NCBI RefSeq assembly: GCF_001403615.1
Contig: NZ_LN879454.1
Span: 318,215 to 382,214, forward strand
DNA: 64,000 nucleotides
DNA from: Desnuesiella massiliensis
GTDB taxonomy: Bacteria; Bacillota; Clostridia; Clostridiales; Clostridiaceae
Direction of reading: 5' to 3'
The notes beneath the pieces are model-generated. The model was not told the origin of the DNA. It worked only from the letters and a program-made list of their open reading frames with translations, and ran no database searches. The position numbers were made by a program, and so were the translations under genes. The stretch's first letter is position 1, and each line of letters begins with the position of its first letter. Below are positions 1-7,944 of the stretch, piece by piece.

Positions 1-61
1 AAATATAGTTATAACTAAGTTGCATATTAAATATACTAAGTTGCTTCTATATAATTAACGC

Positions 62-86
62 GAAAAAAGCGACCAATGTCGCTTTT
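62..86 (-). terminator. Terminator of the nitroreductase gene
   Basis: Read on the minus strand, arms AAAAGCGAC and GTCGCTTTT enclose a 4-base loop (ATTG) and run into a T-rich tract. It begins 4 bases after the nitroreductase stop codon. Confidence 0.75.
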
Positions 87-89
87 CAT

Positions 90-890
90 TCATATTGTAA
101 TTTTAGCAAAGCTCTCACCATCACCAAAGGACAGGGCAGGTTCTTCATTAAAGTAGCGAAGGGCTGTTATTATGTGAAAAGTAGCTATGCCTAAGTCAAT
201 CTTTTTTAAGTTTTTAAGTCTTTCTATAGGTAGCAAGCCCTGATCTATAAACACTTCTATGGATTTAGTGGACACTTTAAATTTCCAAGGCTGAAGGTTT
301 ATAGCAGAGGGAGCTATTTGCGCTAGCTCTATGGCTTTTTGTATAGGGTCTGGACTTTTTGATAGCTCTTCAAAATTAGTTACTATTTTAGAAAGAGGTT
401 TTCTTTTTCTTGAATTAGCAGCTTTTTTAGCCATTTCTTCAGGATCACCGTTATAGCCTAAAGCTATCAAAGAAAATAATTTTTCATTATCTTTTATAAT
501 CACTTCTTCTGGCAAATTTGATTTTTTAAAAGTACCGGCTACCCAGCAGCTGCCCACAGCTCTAGCTTCACATTCTAGCACTAGATATTCTCCTAGAAAA
601 CCAATAATAGTTTCAATGTTTTCTCTTTCAGTTTCACCTACTAGCATTAGATAGCTAGGAGCATTATTTATTTTTCCGTAGGAGCCTATAATACCTTTAA
701 ATACATCTTCTCCACTTTGATGAATTAAGCACACCTTAATGCCAGTGTTTAGGCTGTTCACATAATCCACCTTTTCCTTTATATAGCTATAGTCGTCCTT
801 TGATAGAGGGTGTTTTTTATAGTTTCTTGCAGATATTCTGCTAAAGGCAGCAGAGTATAGGACTTCTGAATTAAAATTTAAATTTAACAT
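90..890 (-). CDS. Nitroreductase-family protein
   Basis: This 266-residue protein looks like an FMN-dependent nitroreductase-fold oxidoreductase of the longer, two-repeat type. Seen in the sequence: an N-terminal SRISARNYKK stretch (flavin-contacting arginines in this family), a central GEYLVLECEARAVGSCWVAG segment typical of the nitroreductase core, and a C-terminal IELAQIAPSAINLQPWKF motif, which repeats the family signature of Ser-Asn-Gln-Pro-Trp. The substrate cannot be predicted. It is likely cytoplasmic, as no signal peptide or membrane helix is visible. It lies 26 bases downstream of the polysaccharide lyase on the same strand, so the two may be co-transcribed, although their functions are not obviously linked. 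The start is ATG preceded by a GGTGGTG ribosome site. Confidence 0.8.
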   Translation of the reverse strand: MLNLNFNSEVLYSAAFSRISARNYKKHPLSKDDYSYIKEKVDYVNSLNTGIKVCLIHQSGEDVFKGIIGSYGKINNAPSYLMLVGETERENIETIIGFLGEYLVLECEARAVGSCWVAGTFKKSNLPEEVIIKDNEKLFSLIALGYNGDPEEMAKKAANSRKRKPLSKIVTNFEELSKSPDPIQKAIELAQIAPSAINLQPWKFKVSTKSIEVFIDQGLLPIERLKNLKKIDLGIATFHIITALRYFNEEPALSFGDGESFAKITI

Positions 891-916
891 AGTTTCACCA
901 CCATATATAAATATTA

Positions 917-3358
917 TTATCTAAACCTCACATTAAAACTCTTCCCTCTAGCATTATTAACATTAACCTTAAGTTTTATAGTAGGGAAGGTTTGTAGTAT
1001 CTCTACATTATCATCCTTAGATAAAATTCCCCTGCTGATTTTATTTAATTCTACTGTTATGAAGCCTTTATTTTTCATAGTGGGATCTGAAATAGAAACT
1101 TCAGTGTAGCCAAAGGCATCTCTCACCATGATGGAAGCTTTTCTGTCTACGGTTATTATGTCCATTTTATGCACCTTGTCGTTCCAAAAGTTAGCTCCTA
1201 TTATATTTAATCTATTTTCTTTAACGGCATGTACACTAGAGTCGTTGGCTAGTACTCTTATATCCGGATTTTTGGCATAGGCCTCTGTTTGTTCCTTTGT
1301 GCTGTTAGGAAGCAGCACGTAAGCATATTTTCCATCATAAGGCCTTATGCCATGGTTTAGCAAAAGAGTTAAATAGTTTCTTGTGATAGAGTCCTTAGAC
1401 TTATTAGAATTTATATCTTGCCAGGAGCCTGTTCTAGCTTCTCTTTTTATATTTATATTAGATTTATTAGGGAAATAATACCCTATGCCAGTGTAAGTAG
1501 TATTGCCAGATAAGTGGGCCCAGGATATTCCCTGCATATTATAGTTTTTCCCTAAGGTATTAGATTGCTTAATACCATCTATAATAAATTGATTTTGATT
1601 ATTATCTAAGATTTTGCGATTTTCTATGATGGTTTCAATAGGATTTTCACTGGAGCTGTTAATGCCTGAGCCTAGAGCTACTATTTCATTATCAAACATA
1701 AACCAGGATTTTTTTGCTTTTAAGTCCATACCTAAAATATTTTTACCCTGGGGAGATAGCTTATTTAATTGCATGCCAGCGGTACCATAGGCGTTCTGTA
1801 GAATTGTACCTCCCACCCAGCTTTCTGGAGAAGAGAGAGCTGTGCCATCTCCAGCTTTTAGCATCCTTGTATCTATAGTAGTGCCAGGTAGTCTATAGGG
1901 GTCTACTGTAGGCCAGAAGCCTCCGGAGAATTGATCTAATTCATTGTATAGATAAGTCATACCATCCCCAGTATGGAAGCCTTTTAGATTCTCCCCATTC
2001 ATATCTCCTTCATAAGCTCCAGTTCTTTCAGAGTACATGCTTATTGCAAAGGCATAATCCTCTCTTCTGTGAAGAAATTTGTCCATGTTAGCAAAGTTAA
2101 AGGTACCTGTAGGCTCTTTATAGGGTTTAAGGGTCATATCTTTTAGTAATTCTTTAACCTCTGTTTTAAAATTTAGGTTTGTGGTGAAGGCTTTAACATC
2201 TCTATATTTATTAGAAATTATGATGTTTTTTATCATGGATCTGTAATAATCTCTAGTAATTTCTGGCATAGAAGGTATATAGTATAGAAGCAAAGGACTT
2301 ATCACACCTATACCATAGCCAAAATCCTCTATTCCTCTAGAGATGGCTCTTCCATTTACCATATCCATCATCAAGCCTTTATATATTAAGGGTTCAAAGG
2401 AGTTTTTTATAAGTTTATATAGACTATTGGCATCTGCTTCATCCAGGGACCAACTGCTGTCTTTTAGAAGATAGAGCATTTCACCCATACCCTCTAGCAG
2501 CACAGCACCATAAGTTCCTGTATAAGGTATGTTGCCGTGTTGAATAAAGGAACCATCCTCATAAAAGCCATCCCCTTTAGTTACTAATTGAAGAGCTGGT
2601 TTTAAGGCATTCTTTGCAATATTTAGCTCCCAGGGATCTTTTGTAAGGATTGCTCTTAGGGCTACAACCTTGCATAGGTCTACCCTATTAGCACCGGTGG
2701 ATTCATACTGCCCCTTCCATAGCTTGTAGGGAGAAGAAACATAAGCTTTTGTAATGTCTGTATATTTTTTGATTTTTTCGTAGGGAAGATAATCATAAAG
2801 CAATACCATTATATTATTTAGCAGCTGAGGAGCTCCAACCTCCCACTCCCACCAGTTGCCATAGTAGTTACTAGAATTATAACGATTATTGCTCATCCAA
2901 TCTAAGCCGTAGATTATGTCTTTTAATAAGTCTTTATTACCTTTTAGATAAGAGCCTTTAATCATAAAGGCCTTAGACATTTCTAAGAGATTTCTATAGC
3001 TGAGACTAATATGAGCGGCATTTGTTGTACTGGAAGCATTGAGCCATAAGTAGTTTCTATTATATTCTTTATTCATGGACTTCCATAAACTATCAGCATT
3101 TTTTGCTAAGGAATCTATAGAGCCCTTAATTTCCTTATCATATATATCTATATTAATATCTAAAGGTATAAGAGTAGTCATCCATTTTTTTATCAACAAA
3201 TCATAATTATCTTCACTTATTTTGGCGCTGACTTTTTGAGAAAGATCATTTTCAGAATTGTATAATTTATATTTAAAGCCTAGATTTTCAAGTATAATAA
3301 AGGTGGAAAAAAACAAGCATAGAGCTATTCTTGCTGTAATCTTAAGTGCACTTTTCAT
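917..3358 (-). CDS. Secreted polysaccharide lyase family 8 (hyaluronate/chondroitin/xanthan lyase type)
   Basis: The 813-residue product has a hydrophobic N-terminal segment (residues about 8-27) that fits a signal peptide or anchor. It has the PL8 layout: an alpha/alpha toroid (about 40-390) followed by beta-sandwich domains. Recognisable landmarks are NNRYNSSNYYGNWWEWEVGAP (the aromatic patch of the cleft), TGANRVDLC (Asn of the catalytic set), SFIQHGNIPYTGTYG (catalytic His and Tyr) and the later MYSERTGAYE and GFHTGDGMTYLY blocks. PL8 enzymes cleave uronate-containing polymers such as hyaluronan by beta-elimination outside the cell. No unsaturated glucuronyl hydrolase (GH88), KduI or KduD gene is in this window, so the exact polymer is open. 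AGGAGG lies 7 bases before the ATG. Length is close to other PL8 lyases. Confidence 0.88.
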   Translation of the reverse strand: MKSALKITARIALCLFFSTFIILENLGFKYKLYNSENDLSQKVSAKISEDNYDLLIKKWMTTLIPLDINIDIYDKEIKGSIDSLAKNADSLWKSMNKEYNRNYLWLNASSTTNAAHISLSYRNLLEMSKAFMIKGSYLKGNKDLLKDIIYGLDWMSNNRYNSSNYYGNWWEWEVGAPQLLNNIMVLLYDYLPYEKIKKYTDITKAYVSSPYKLWKGQYESTGANRVDLCKVVALRAILTKDPWELNIAKNALKPALQLVTKGDGFYEDGSFIQHGNIPYTGTYGAVLLEGMGEMLYLLKDSSWSLDEADANSLYKLIKNSFEPLIYKGLMMDMVNGRAISRGIEDFGYGIGVISPLLLYYIPSMPEITRDYYRSMIKNIIISNKYRDVKAFTTNLNFKTEVKELLKDMTLKPYKEPTGTFNFANMDKFLHRREDYAFAISMYSERTGAYEGDMNGENLKGFHTGDGMTYLYNELDQFSGGFWPTVDPYRLPGTTIDTRMLKAGDGTALSSPESWVGGTILQNAYGTAGMQLNKLSPQGKNILGMDLKAKKSWFMFDNEIVALGSGINSSSENPIETIIENRKILDNNQNQFIIDGIKQSNTLGKNYNMQGISWAHLSGNTTYTGIGYYFPNKSNINIKREARTGSWQDINSNKSKDSITRNYLTLLLNHGIRPYDGKYAYVLLPNSTKEQTEAYAKNPDIRVLANDSSVHAVKENRLNIIGANFWNDKVHKMDIITVDRKASIMVRDAFGYTEVSISDPTMKNKGFITVELNKISRGILSKDDNVEILQTFPTIKLKVNVNNARGKSFNVRFR

Positions 3359-3379
3359 ACAAATCCTCCTTTGTTATTT

Positions 3380-3484
3380 ATAGGGTTTCTATATCGAAAC
3401 TTAACTTATACATGTTCCCAAATGACATCTTTAAGTCATTATGGTGCATATATAAGTTAATAGTTGAGTTAGAAACGCTATATA
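3380..3484. repeat. Palindromic repeat family 1, copy A1
   Basis: About 105 bases with ends GGGTTTC and GAAACGC, subterminal arms ACTTATACATG and CATATATAAGT, and a central stem ATGAC/GTCAT. It belongs to the family also found at 19371, 29214, 33516, 38476 and 52095. It stands directly beside copy A2 in the same orientation, upstream of the polysaccharide lyase. Confidence 0.85.
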
Positions 3485-3584
3485 GGGTTTCTGTATCGGA
3501 ACTTAACCCATAAATGTTCCCAAGTTGTATCTTTACGCCATTATGGTGTATGTACAAGCAAATAGCTGAAGTGGTTTCTCTATA
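3483..3584. repeat. Palindromic repeat family 1, copy A2 (degenerate, tandem to A1)
   Basis: Second unit in direct tandem with A1: GGGTTTCTGTATCGGAACTT opens it and GTGGTTTCTCTATA closes it. The central stem no longer pairs (TGTAT against GCCAT), so this copy has decayed. A 75-codon open frame on the minus strand across A1 and A2 encodes two similar peptides only because the DNA is tandemly repeated; it is not called a gene. Confidence 0.75.
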
Positions 3585-3823
3585 TGGTGAAGTTAATGGA
3601 AACATAGGTATGATGAACGTCCTATTGGAAATGTTTATATAATAAATTCTATAGTATTCTTAATATTGTAGCAATACAAAAGCTTGAACTGGTATGAATT
3701 TTATGTATTTGAATAAAAAGTAAATTGTATATTTAACTTTTATTATATAAGTATAATAAAGTATAATTAACTTATTATGTCTATAATTATAGTAAAAGCA
3801 TATAAGAGAGATGAGGTGCTTCA
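3585..3823. other. AT-rich spacer upstream of the ABC transporter operon
   Basis: Gene-free sequence following the tandem repeat. It is very AT-rich with several TATAAT-like hexamers around 3744-3800, so a promoter for the 3824 operon is expected here, but no convincing -35/-10 pair could be chosen. Confidence 0.4.
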
Positions 3824-4747
3824 ATGAACCATAATATTTTAGAAGTTAATAATCTCACAAAATATTTTGGTAAGAGAAAGGTTATTAATGAAATAAGCTT
3901 AAAGGTACAAAAGGGGGATATATACGGCTTTTTAGGTCAAAATGGCTCTGGGAAAACCACTACTATCAGGATGCTTTTAAATCTTATACATTCAGATGGT
4001 GGTACTATAAAAATAAAGAATTTTGATGTAAAAAAGGATTTTCGTAAGGCTATTGAATCCGTGGGTGCTATAGTGGAAACCCCTAAGTTTTATTCTTATT
4101 TATCAGGAAGAAAAAATTTAGAATTGATGGCAAATCTCGTGCCTAATATAGATGAGGATAGAGTAGAGCAGGTATTAGAAATGGTTGGGCTGCTAAATAG
4201 GGCAAAGGATAAAGTAAAAACTTATTCCTTAGGCATGAAGCAAAGGTTAGGAGTAGCTAACGCTTTATTAAATAATCCAGAGCTTATAATACTGGATGAG
4301 CCTACCAATGGCTTGGATCCTCAAGGCATGAAGGAAATAAGAGAGATGATAGTGGATTTATCTAAAAATCAAAATATTACTTTCTTCATATCTACTCATC
4401 TTCTTCATGAAGTAGAACAAATATGCAATAGAGTATCCATTCTTCATCAAGGCAGCATAGTTATAGAAGGAGAAGTTAAGGATCTACTCAATAAAGATTT
4501 TGAAACCATTGAAATACATACTAAGCATATAGATAGAGCTTTAGAAGAGGTAGGAAAGCTGCATTTTGTTAAGAGTTCTAAGGAGTTTGATGGGGGTATA
4601 AAACTGGATATAGAAAAGGGCTATAGCTCTGAATTAAACAGTTGTTTAGTATCAAGGGATATAGAGGTTAGTTATATAATTCCTCAAAAACAGTCTCTAG
4701 AATCCTTTTTCATAGATAGCATCAAAGGAGGTAAGCAGCTTGATTAA
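3824..4747 (+). CDS. ABC transporter ATP-binding protein
   Basis: This 307-residue nucleotide-binding subunit has Walker A GQNGSGKTT (about 38-46), signature SLGMKQR, Walker B LIILDEPTNGLDP and the switch histidine in ISTHLLHE. The CcmA-like layout with a C-terminal extension of about 90 residues is typical of bacitracin/lantibiotic-resistance type (BcrA-like) and ABC-2 exporters. It is expected to work on the membrane face with the permease encoded next, whose TTG start overlaps its end by 8 bases. The substrate is unknown. A GAGATGAGGTG ribosome site precedes the ATG. Confidence 0.9.
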   Translation: MNHNILEVNNLTKYFGKRKVINEISLKVQKGDIYGFLGQNGSGKTTTIRMLLNLIHSDGGTIKIKNFDVKKDFRKAIESVGAIVETPKFYSYLSGRKNLELMANLVPNIDEDRVEQVLEMVGLLNRAKDKVKTYSLGMKQRLGVANALLNNPELIILDEPTNGLDPQGMKEIREMIVDLSKNQNITFFISTHLLHEVEQICNRVSILHQGSIVIEGEVKDLLNKDFETIEIHTKHIDRALEEVGKLHFVKSSKEFDGGIKLDIEKGYSSELNSCLVSRDIEVSYIIPQKQSLESFFIDSIKGGKQLD

Positions 4748-5567
4748 TATTTTATTTAATGAAGTATATAAAGTATTTGCACGTAAAAAGATATATATAT
4801 TCATGGCTGTTATTGGAATTATATCTATATTTATAGCTATTAGTACCTTAGCCACTAATAATATGTTTAATTCAGGGAATCTAAATCAAAGTGCGGAAAT
4901 GGCTCAAAATGAAGCCTTTATGGAGCTCGGGGTTAATGGGCAGTCCTTCCCTATAAATTTACTGGATAGCTTAGCGGGATTAGTCCTTCCTATTATGATT
5001 ATAATACTGGTAGCAGATATAGTAACCAGTGAATATACCGATGGATCTCTAAAGCTTTCCTTACTTCGTCAGGTATCAAGAGCTGAGCTATTGCTTGGTA
5101 AGGTAGGTGCCTTAGCCTTAACTTTGATGATCTTAATTCTATATATAATGCTATTAGGATATATTTTAGGCGCAATTTTATTAGGCTGGGGAAACAGCTT
5201 AATGCTTAAGGGGGTAGAGCTATCACCGGCCTATGGAGTGATGTTCACATTATTAGTATATTCTCTTTCCTTGCTTCCATTGCTGTCCTTCGGCATGATT
5301 ATTTTGCTGCTAGCAGTGGCCTTTAGCAATGAGGGAACTGTGGTAGGCACGGGAGTAGCACTGCTTATTATGCTTTCTGTGGCAAACCAGATATTTCATA
5401 AGCTGTCACCATTTTTTATAAATAACTATTTTAATATATATAATTTAGCCACCTCTAACTTAGGACTACCGCACTTAATCTTCGGTGTTTTCGTAGTATT
5501 AGTTGAAGGTTTGATATTTTATATATTAAGTTTAGTGGTGTTTAAAAGGAAGGATATATTGCTATGA
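4740..5567 (+). CDS. ABC-2 type transporter permease
   Basis: A 275-residue integral membrane protein with about six hydrophobic segments (roughly 19-37, 75-95, 120-148, 170-195, 200-220, 242-268) and the ABC-2 hallmark EYTDGSLKLSLLRQVSRAELLLGK after the second segment. It pairs with the ATPase at 3824 to form an exporter or immunity transporter. The start is TTG, chosen because AAAGGAGG ends 8 bases before it; the gene overlaps the ATPase end by 8 bases and the NUDIX gene by 4 bases, so the three are translationally coupled. Confidence 0.87.
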   Translation: MINILFNEVYKVFARKKIYIFMAVIGIISIFIAISTLATNNMFNSGNLNQSAEMAQNEAFMELGVNGQSFPINLLDSLAGLVLPIMIIILVADIVTSEYTDGSLKLSLLRQVSRAELLLGKVGALALTLMILILYIMLLGYILGAILLGWGNSLMLKGVELSPAYGVMFTLLVYSLSLLPLLSFGMIILLLAVAFSNEGTVVGTGVALLIMLSVANQIFHKLSPFFINNYFNIYNLATSNLGLPHLIFGVFVVLVEGLIFYILSLVVFKRKDILL

Positions 5568-6031
5568 GTTATGTAGAGGAATTGAGAAAGCTAGTGGGAC
5601 ATAGACCACTTATCCTAGTAGGCTCAGTGGTTATTATAATGGATGAGGAAAATAGAATACTGCTTCAAAGGAGAAATTCACCCCCTAAGCTATGGGGATT
5701 ACCTGGGGGACTTATGGAGCTGGGAGAATCCACGGAAGAAACTGCTAGAAGGGAAGTCATGGAGGAAACTGGATTAACTGTTGGTAATCTAAAGCTCATT
5801 GATATATTCTCTGGAGCAGAGAATTTTTTAAAACTTCCTAATGGAGACGAGTTTTATTCCGTTACTGCTGCTTATTATACTAAAGAAGTAAGTGGAAAGC
5901 TTAAAATAGATGAAAGTGAATCTCTAGGCTTTGAGTATATAAGTATATATGAGTTACCAGAAAATATGGTAAAGAGCCATAGAAGAATGATAGAAAAATT
6001 TTTATCCTTACAAAACTGTAATGAAAAATGA
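5564..6031 (+). CDS. NUDIX hydrolase
   Basis: This 155-residue cytoplasmic protein contains a complete NUDIX box starting at GGLMELGESTEETARREVME and ending EETGL, the metal-binding helix that hydrolyses nucleoside diphosphates linked to another group. LQRRNSPPKLWGLPGGL upstream fits the family. Whether it cleans up oxidised nucleotides or another substrate cannot be told. The ATG overlaps the permease stop (ATGA), so it is the third gene of the ABC operon; coupling of a NUDIX hydrolase to an ABC exporter is unexplained. Confidence 0.9.
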   Translation: MSYVEELRKLVGHRPLILVGSVVIIMDEENRILLQRRNSPPKLWGLPGGLMELGESTEETARREVMEETGLTVGNLKLIDIFSGAENFLKLPNGDEFYSVTAAYYTKEVSGKLKIDESESLGFEYISIYELPENMVKSHRRMIEKFLSLQNCNEK

Positions 6032-6120
6032 AGCAAATGTAATTTAGATAAATGGTTCAAATAACTCTAAACCGCTATAATAATATTGTAAGATGAATTA
6101 AGCAATAAAATCTTAATTGA

Positions 6121-6228
6121 TATAGGAGGCTGTGAAAAAAGGTGTTCTATAGGTTTCCCTACACCGCGCGTGGAGCTCCACGAGCGGCCCGTGAAAAAGA
6201 ACACCTATGATTTTCACATCCTCCTATA
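6121..6228. repeat. Palindromic repeat family 2, copy 1
   Basis: A 108-base element with near-perfect inverted ends TATAGGAGG.TGTGAAAA and TTTTCACATCCTCCTATA, internal arms GGTGTTCT/AGAACACC and a GC-rich core built around CGTGGAGCTCCACG. Related copies are at 45559 and 50280 (inverted). The core is far more GC-rich than its surroundings. It sits downstream of the NUDIX gene. Confidence 0.9.
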
Positions 6229-6256
6229 GATAGATTAAATTAGAGGAGTGGTTTAG

Positions 6257-6409
6257 ATGTTAAAGAGATTATTTGAAAAGGTACAAAACATGTTTGAAGC
6301 AACTGAAAATGATATAGAGATTATAGATAACGTATTTGAAATGGATGAAAAGTATGCTTTAGAGGCTTCTAACAATTTGTTTTCAATGCAAAATAGCTTA
6401 GCGGTATAG
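6257..6409 (+). CDS. Small acidic protein, 50 residues, unknown function
   Basis: The frame runs from ATG to TAG and starts MLKRLFEKVQNMFEATENDI. A ribosome site (AGAGGAG) lies about 8 bases upstream, and a hairpin terminator follows at 6463. The predicted peptide is acidic and probably helical, with basic residues only near the N-terminus. I do not recognise the family. It begins 28 bases after palindromic repeat family 2 copy 1, and no obvious promoter of its own was identified. Confidence 0.5.
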   Translation: MLKRLFEKVQNMFEATENDIEIIDNVFEMDEKYALEASNNLFSMQNSLAV

Positions 6410-6462
6410 TTAGAGGATAATTATGTTTGGTAGAAACTATAATCATAAATTAATATACAATA

Positions 6463-6507
6463 GAAAAAGCTTTAGTTAGAAAATTTTCTTTCTGAAGCTT
6501 TTTTTTA
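6463..6507 (+). terminator. Terminator after the 50-residue ORF
   Basis: Arms AAAAGCTT and AAGCTTTT surround an inner palindrome AGAAAATTTTCT, followed by eight T. It separates the small ORF from the PRPP synthase gene. Confidence 0.65.
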
Positions 6508-6681
6508 TGATGCATTATTAGCATTTTGCCTCAAATTAACGTAAAAAAAGTGATATTGAGTATTCCATTTAATATAATTTGATATATAATATAATTGAAA
6601 TATAAAGATTTCGTAAAAAGATAAAATGCACAAAATGTAAACGTTTTATTTTGTAGGAATAGCTCAAAATTTTTATAATTA

Positions 6682-6710
6682 TGGACTAGGCCTTAATTAT
6701 GGGGTATAGT
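6682..6710 (+). promoter_or_regulatory. Sigma-A type promoter of the PRPP synthase gene
   Basis: TGGACT and TATAGT are separated by exactly 17 bases, 43 bases before the gene. The sequence between the promoter and the start has no obvious hairpin. Confidence 0.65.
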
Positions 6711-6755
6711 ACAATTAGTTAACTTTAATTTTAAAGTTTTTGCAGGAGGTTTATG

Positions 6756-7898
6756 ATGAAGGTAAAGTCGCCCACAAATGTTCCTTATTGCAATCTAGGT
6801 ATTATCGCATTAGAAAGCAGTGCGGAGCTTGGACACAAGATTAATCAACTACTGATTAGAAAAAGGGAAGGCAGCCCTTATAATGCTGGAGGAGAGGATA
6901 ATTCTTTCTTGGTAAACGTAAATGAAATACGTTTTTCTAATGGGGAAGGAAAGCTGGTATTAGAGGATACCGTAAGAGGTAAAGATGTATACATACTATG
7001 CGATGTAGGAAATTACAGCTGTACATATAAGATGTTTGGATATGAAAACCACAAGAGCCCGGATGATCACTTTCAAGACATAAAAAGGGTTTTATCTGCT
7101 ATTGGTGGTAAGGCTAAAAGAATAACAGTTATAATGCCTATGCTATATGCCAGCAGGCAGCATAGAAGAAAGGGCAGAGAGTCTTTAGATTGTGCTATAG
7201 CACTTCAAGAGTTAGAGAGACTAGGGGTAGATGATATCATAACCTTTGATGTTCATGATCCTAATGTGCAGAATGCAATACCTTTAATATCTTTTGACAA
7301 TTTATATCCTACCTATGAGATTGTAAAAACTGTTTTAAGAGAAGAACAAGACTTGTTAGTAGATAAAAATAAGATGATAGTAATAAGCCCAGACACAGGA
7401 GCTATGGATAGAGCTATTTATTATTCCAGCGTCCTTGGATTAGATATAGGGTTGTTCTATAAGAGAAGAGATCATTCCACTGTAGTTAACGGAAAGAATC
7501 CTATAGTTCAACATGAATATATAGGTAGGGATGTTGAAGGACAAGATATACTCATTGTGGACGACATGATTGCTTCAGGGGAGTCCGTATTTGACATAGT
7601 AAGAGAGTTAAAAAAGAGAAAAGCAAATAATATATTTGTATCCGCTACCTTTGCTTTATTTACAGAAGGTATTCAAAAGTTTAATAGATTTTATGAAGAA
7701 GGTCTAATTAAGAGAGTTTATTCTACCAATTTAACTTATATTCCAGAAGAGGTAAAAAGGGCGGCCTGGTTTAGAGAAGTGGATATGTCTGAATTCATAG
7801 CTAATATTATAGATTATTTAAATCATGATAAATCTATTTCACCTTTACTAGATGCTACTAGCGGAATAAAGGAACTTATAAGTCAGAGAAATAAATAA
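6756..7898 (+). CDS. prs: Ribose-phosphate pyrophosphokinase, long divergent form
   Basis: Expected to make phosphoribosyl pyrophosphate from ribose-5-phosphate and ATP for nucleotide, His and Trp synthesis. The PRPP-binding loop ILIVDDMIASGESVFD and the ISPDTGAMDRA and FDVHDPNVQN segments support the family. It is about 380 residues, longer than the usual 310-320, with an extended N-terminus (SPYNAGGEDNSFLVNVNEIRF) and a C-terminal tail (SPLLDATSGIKELI). The ATP-loop region reads RQHRRKGRESLD rather than the common RQDR form, so it belongs to a divergent branch. Two ATG codons are adjacent at 6753 and 6756; the second is chosen because AGGAGGT then lies 5 bases away instead of 2. It is monocistronic between a promoter at 6682 and a terminator at 7902. 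Confidence 0.85.
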   Translation: MKVKSPTNVPYCNLGIIALESSAELGHKINQLLIRKREGSPYNAGGEDNSFLVNVNEIRFSNGEGKLVLEDTVRGKDVYILCDVGNYSCTYKMFGYENHKSPDDHFQDIKRVLSAIGGKAKRITVIMPMLYASRQHRRKGRESLDCAIALQELERLGVDDIITFDVHDPNVQNAIPLISFDNLYPTYEIVKTVLREEQDLLVDKNKMIVISPDTGAMDRAIYYSSVLGLDIGLFYKRRDHSTVVNGKNPIVQHEYIGRDVEGQDILIVDDMIASGESVFDIVRELKKRKANNIFVSATFALFTEGIQKFNRFYEEGLIKRVYSTNLTYIPEEVKRAAWFREVDMSEFIANIIDYLNHDKSISPLLDATSGIKELISQRNK

Positions 7899-7901
7899 AA
7901 G

Positions 7902-7944
7902 AATCCCCTTTAGCCAGAGAAGCGCAGCTAAAGGGGATTTTTTA
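7902..7944. terminator. Bidirectional terminator between prs and the patatin gene
   Basis: Arms AATCCCCTTTAGC and GCTAAAGGGGATT form a 13-base-pair stem around a 12-base loop. A T-tract follows on the plus strand and a T-rich tract on the minus strand, so it can serve both converging genes. Confidence 0.9.

Noticed and set aside
14..44. Direct repeat ACTAAGTTGC spaced 21 bases at the left edge
   Set aside because: Two copies two helical turns apart could be an operator, but its gene is outside the window and the sequence is very AT-rich.
3378..3605. A 75-codon minus-strand frame with two similar halves
   Set aside because: It exactly covers the tandem repeat copies A1 and A2; the internal similarity of the peptide comes from the DNA repeat, and no ribosome site was seen.
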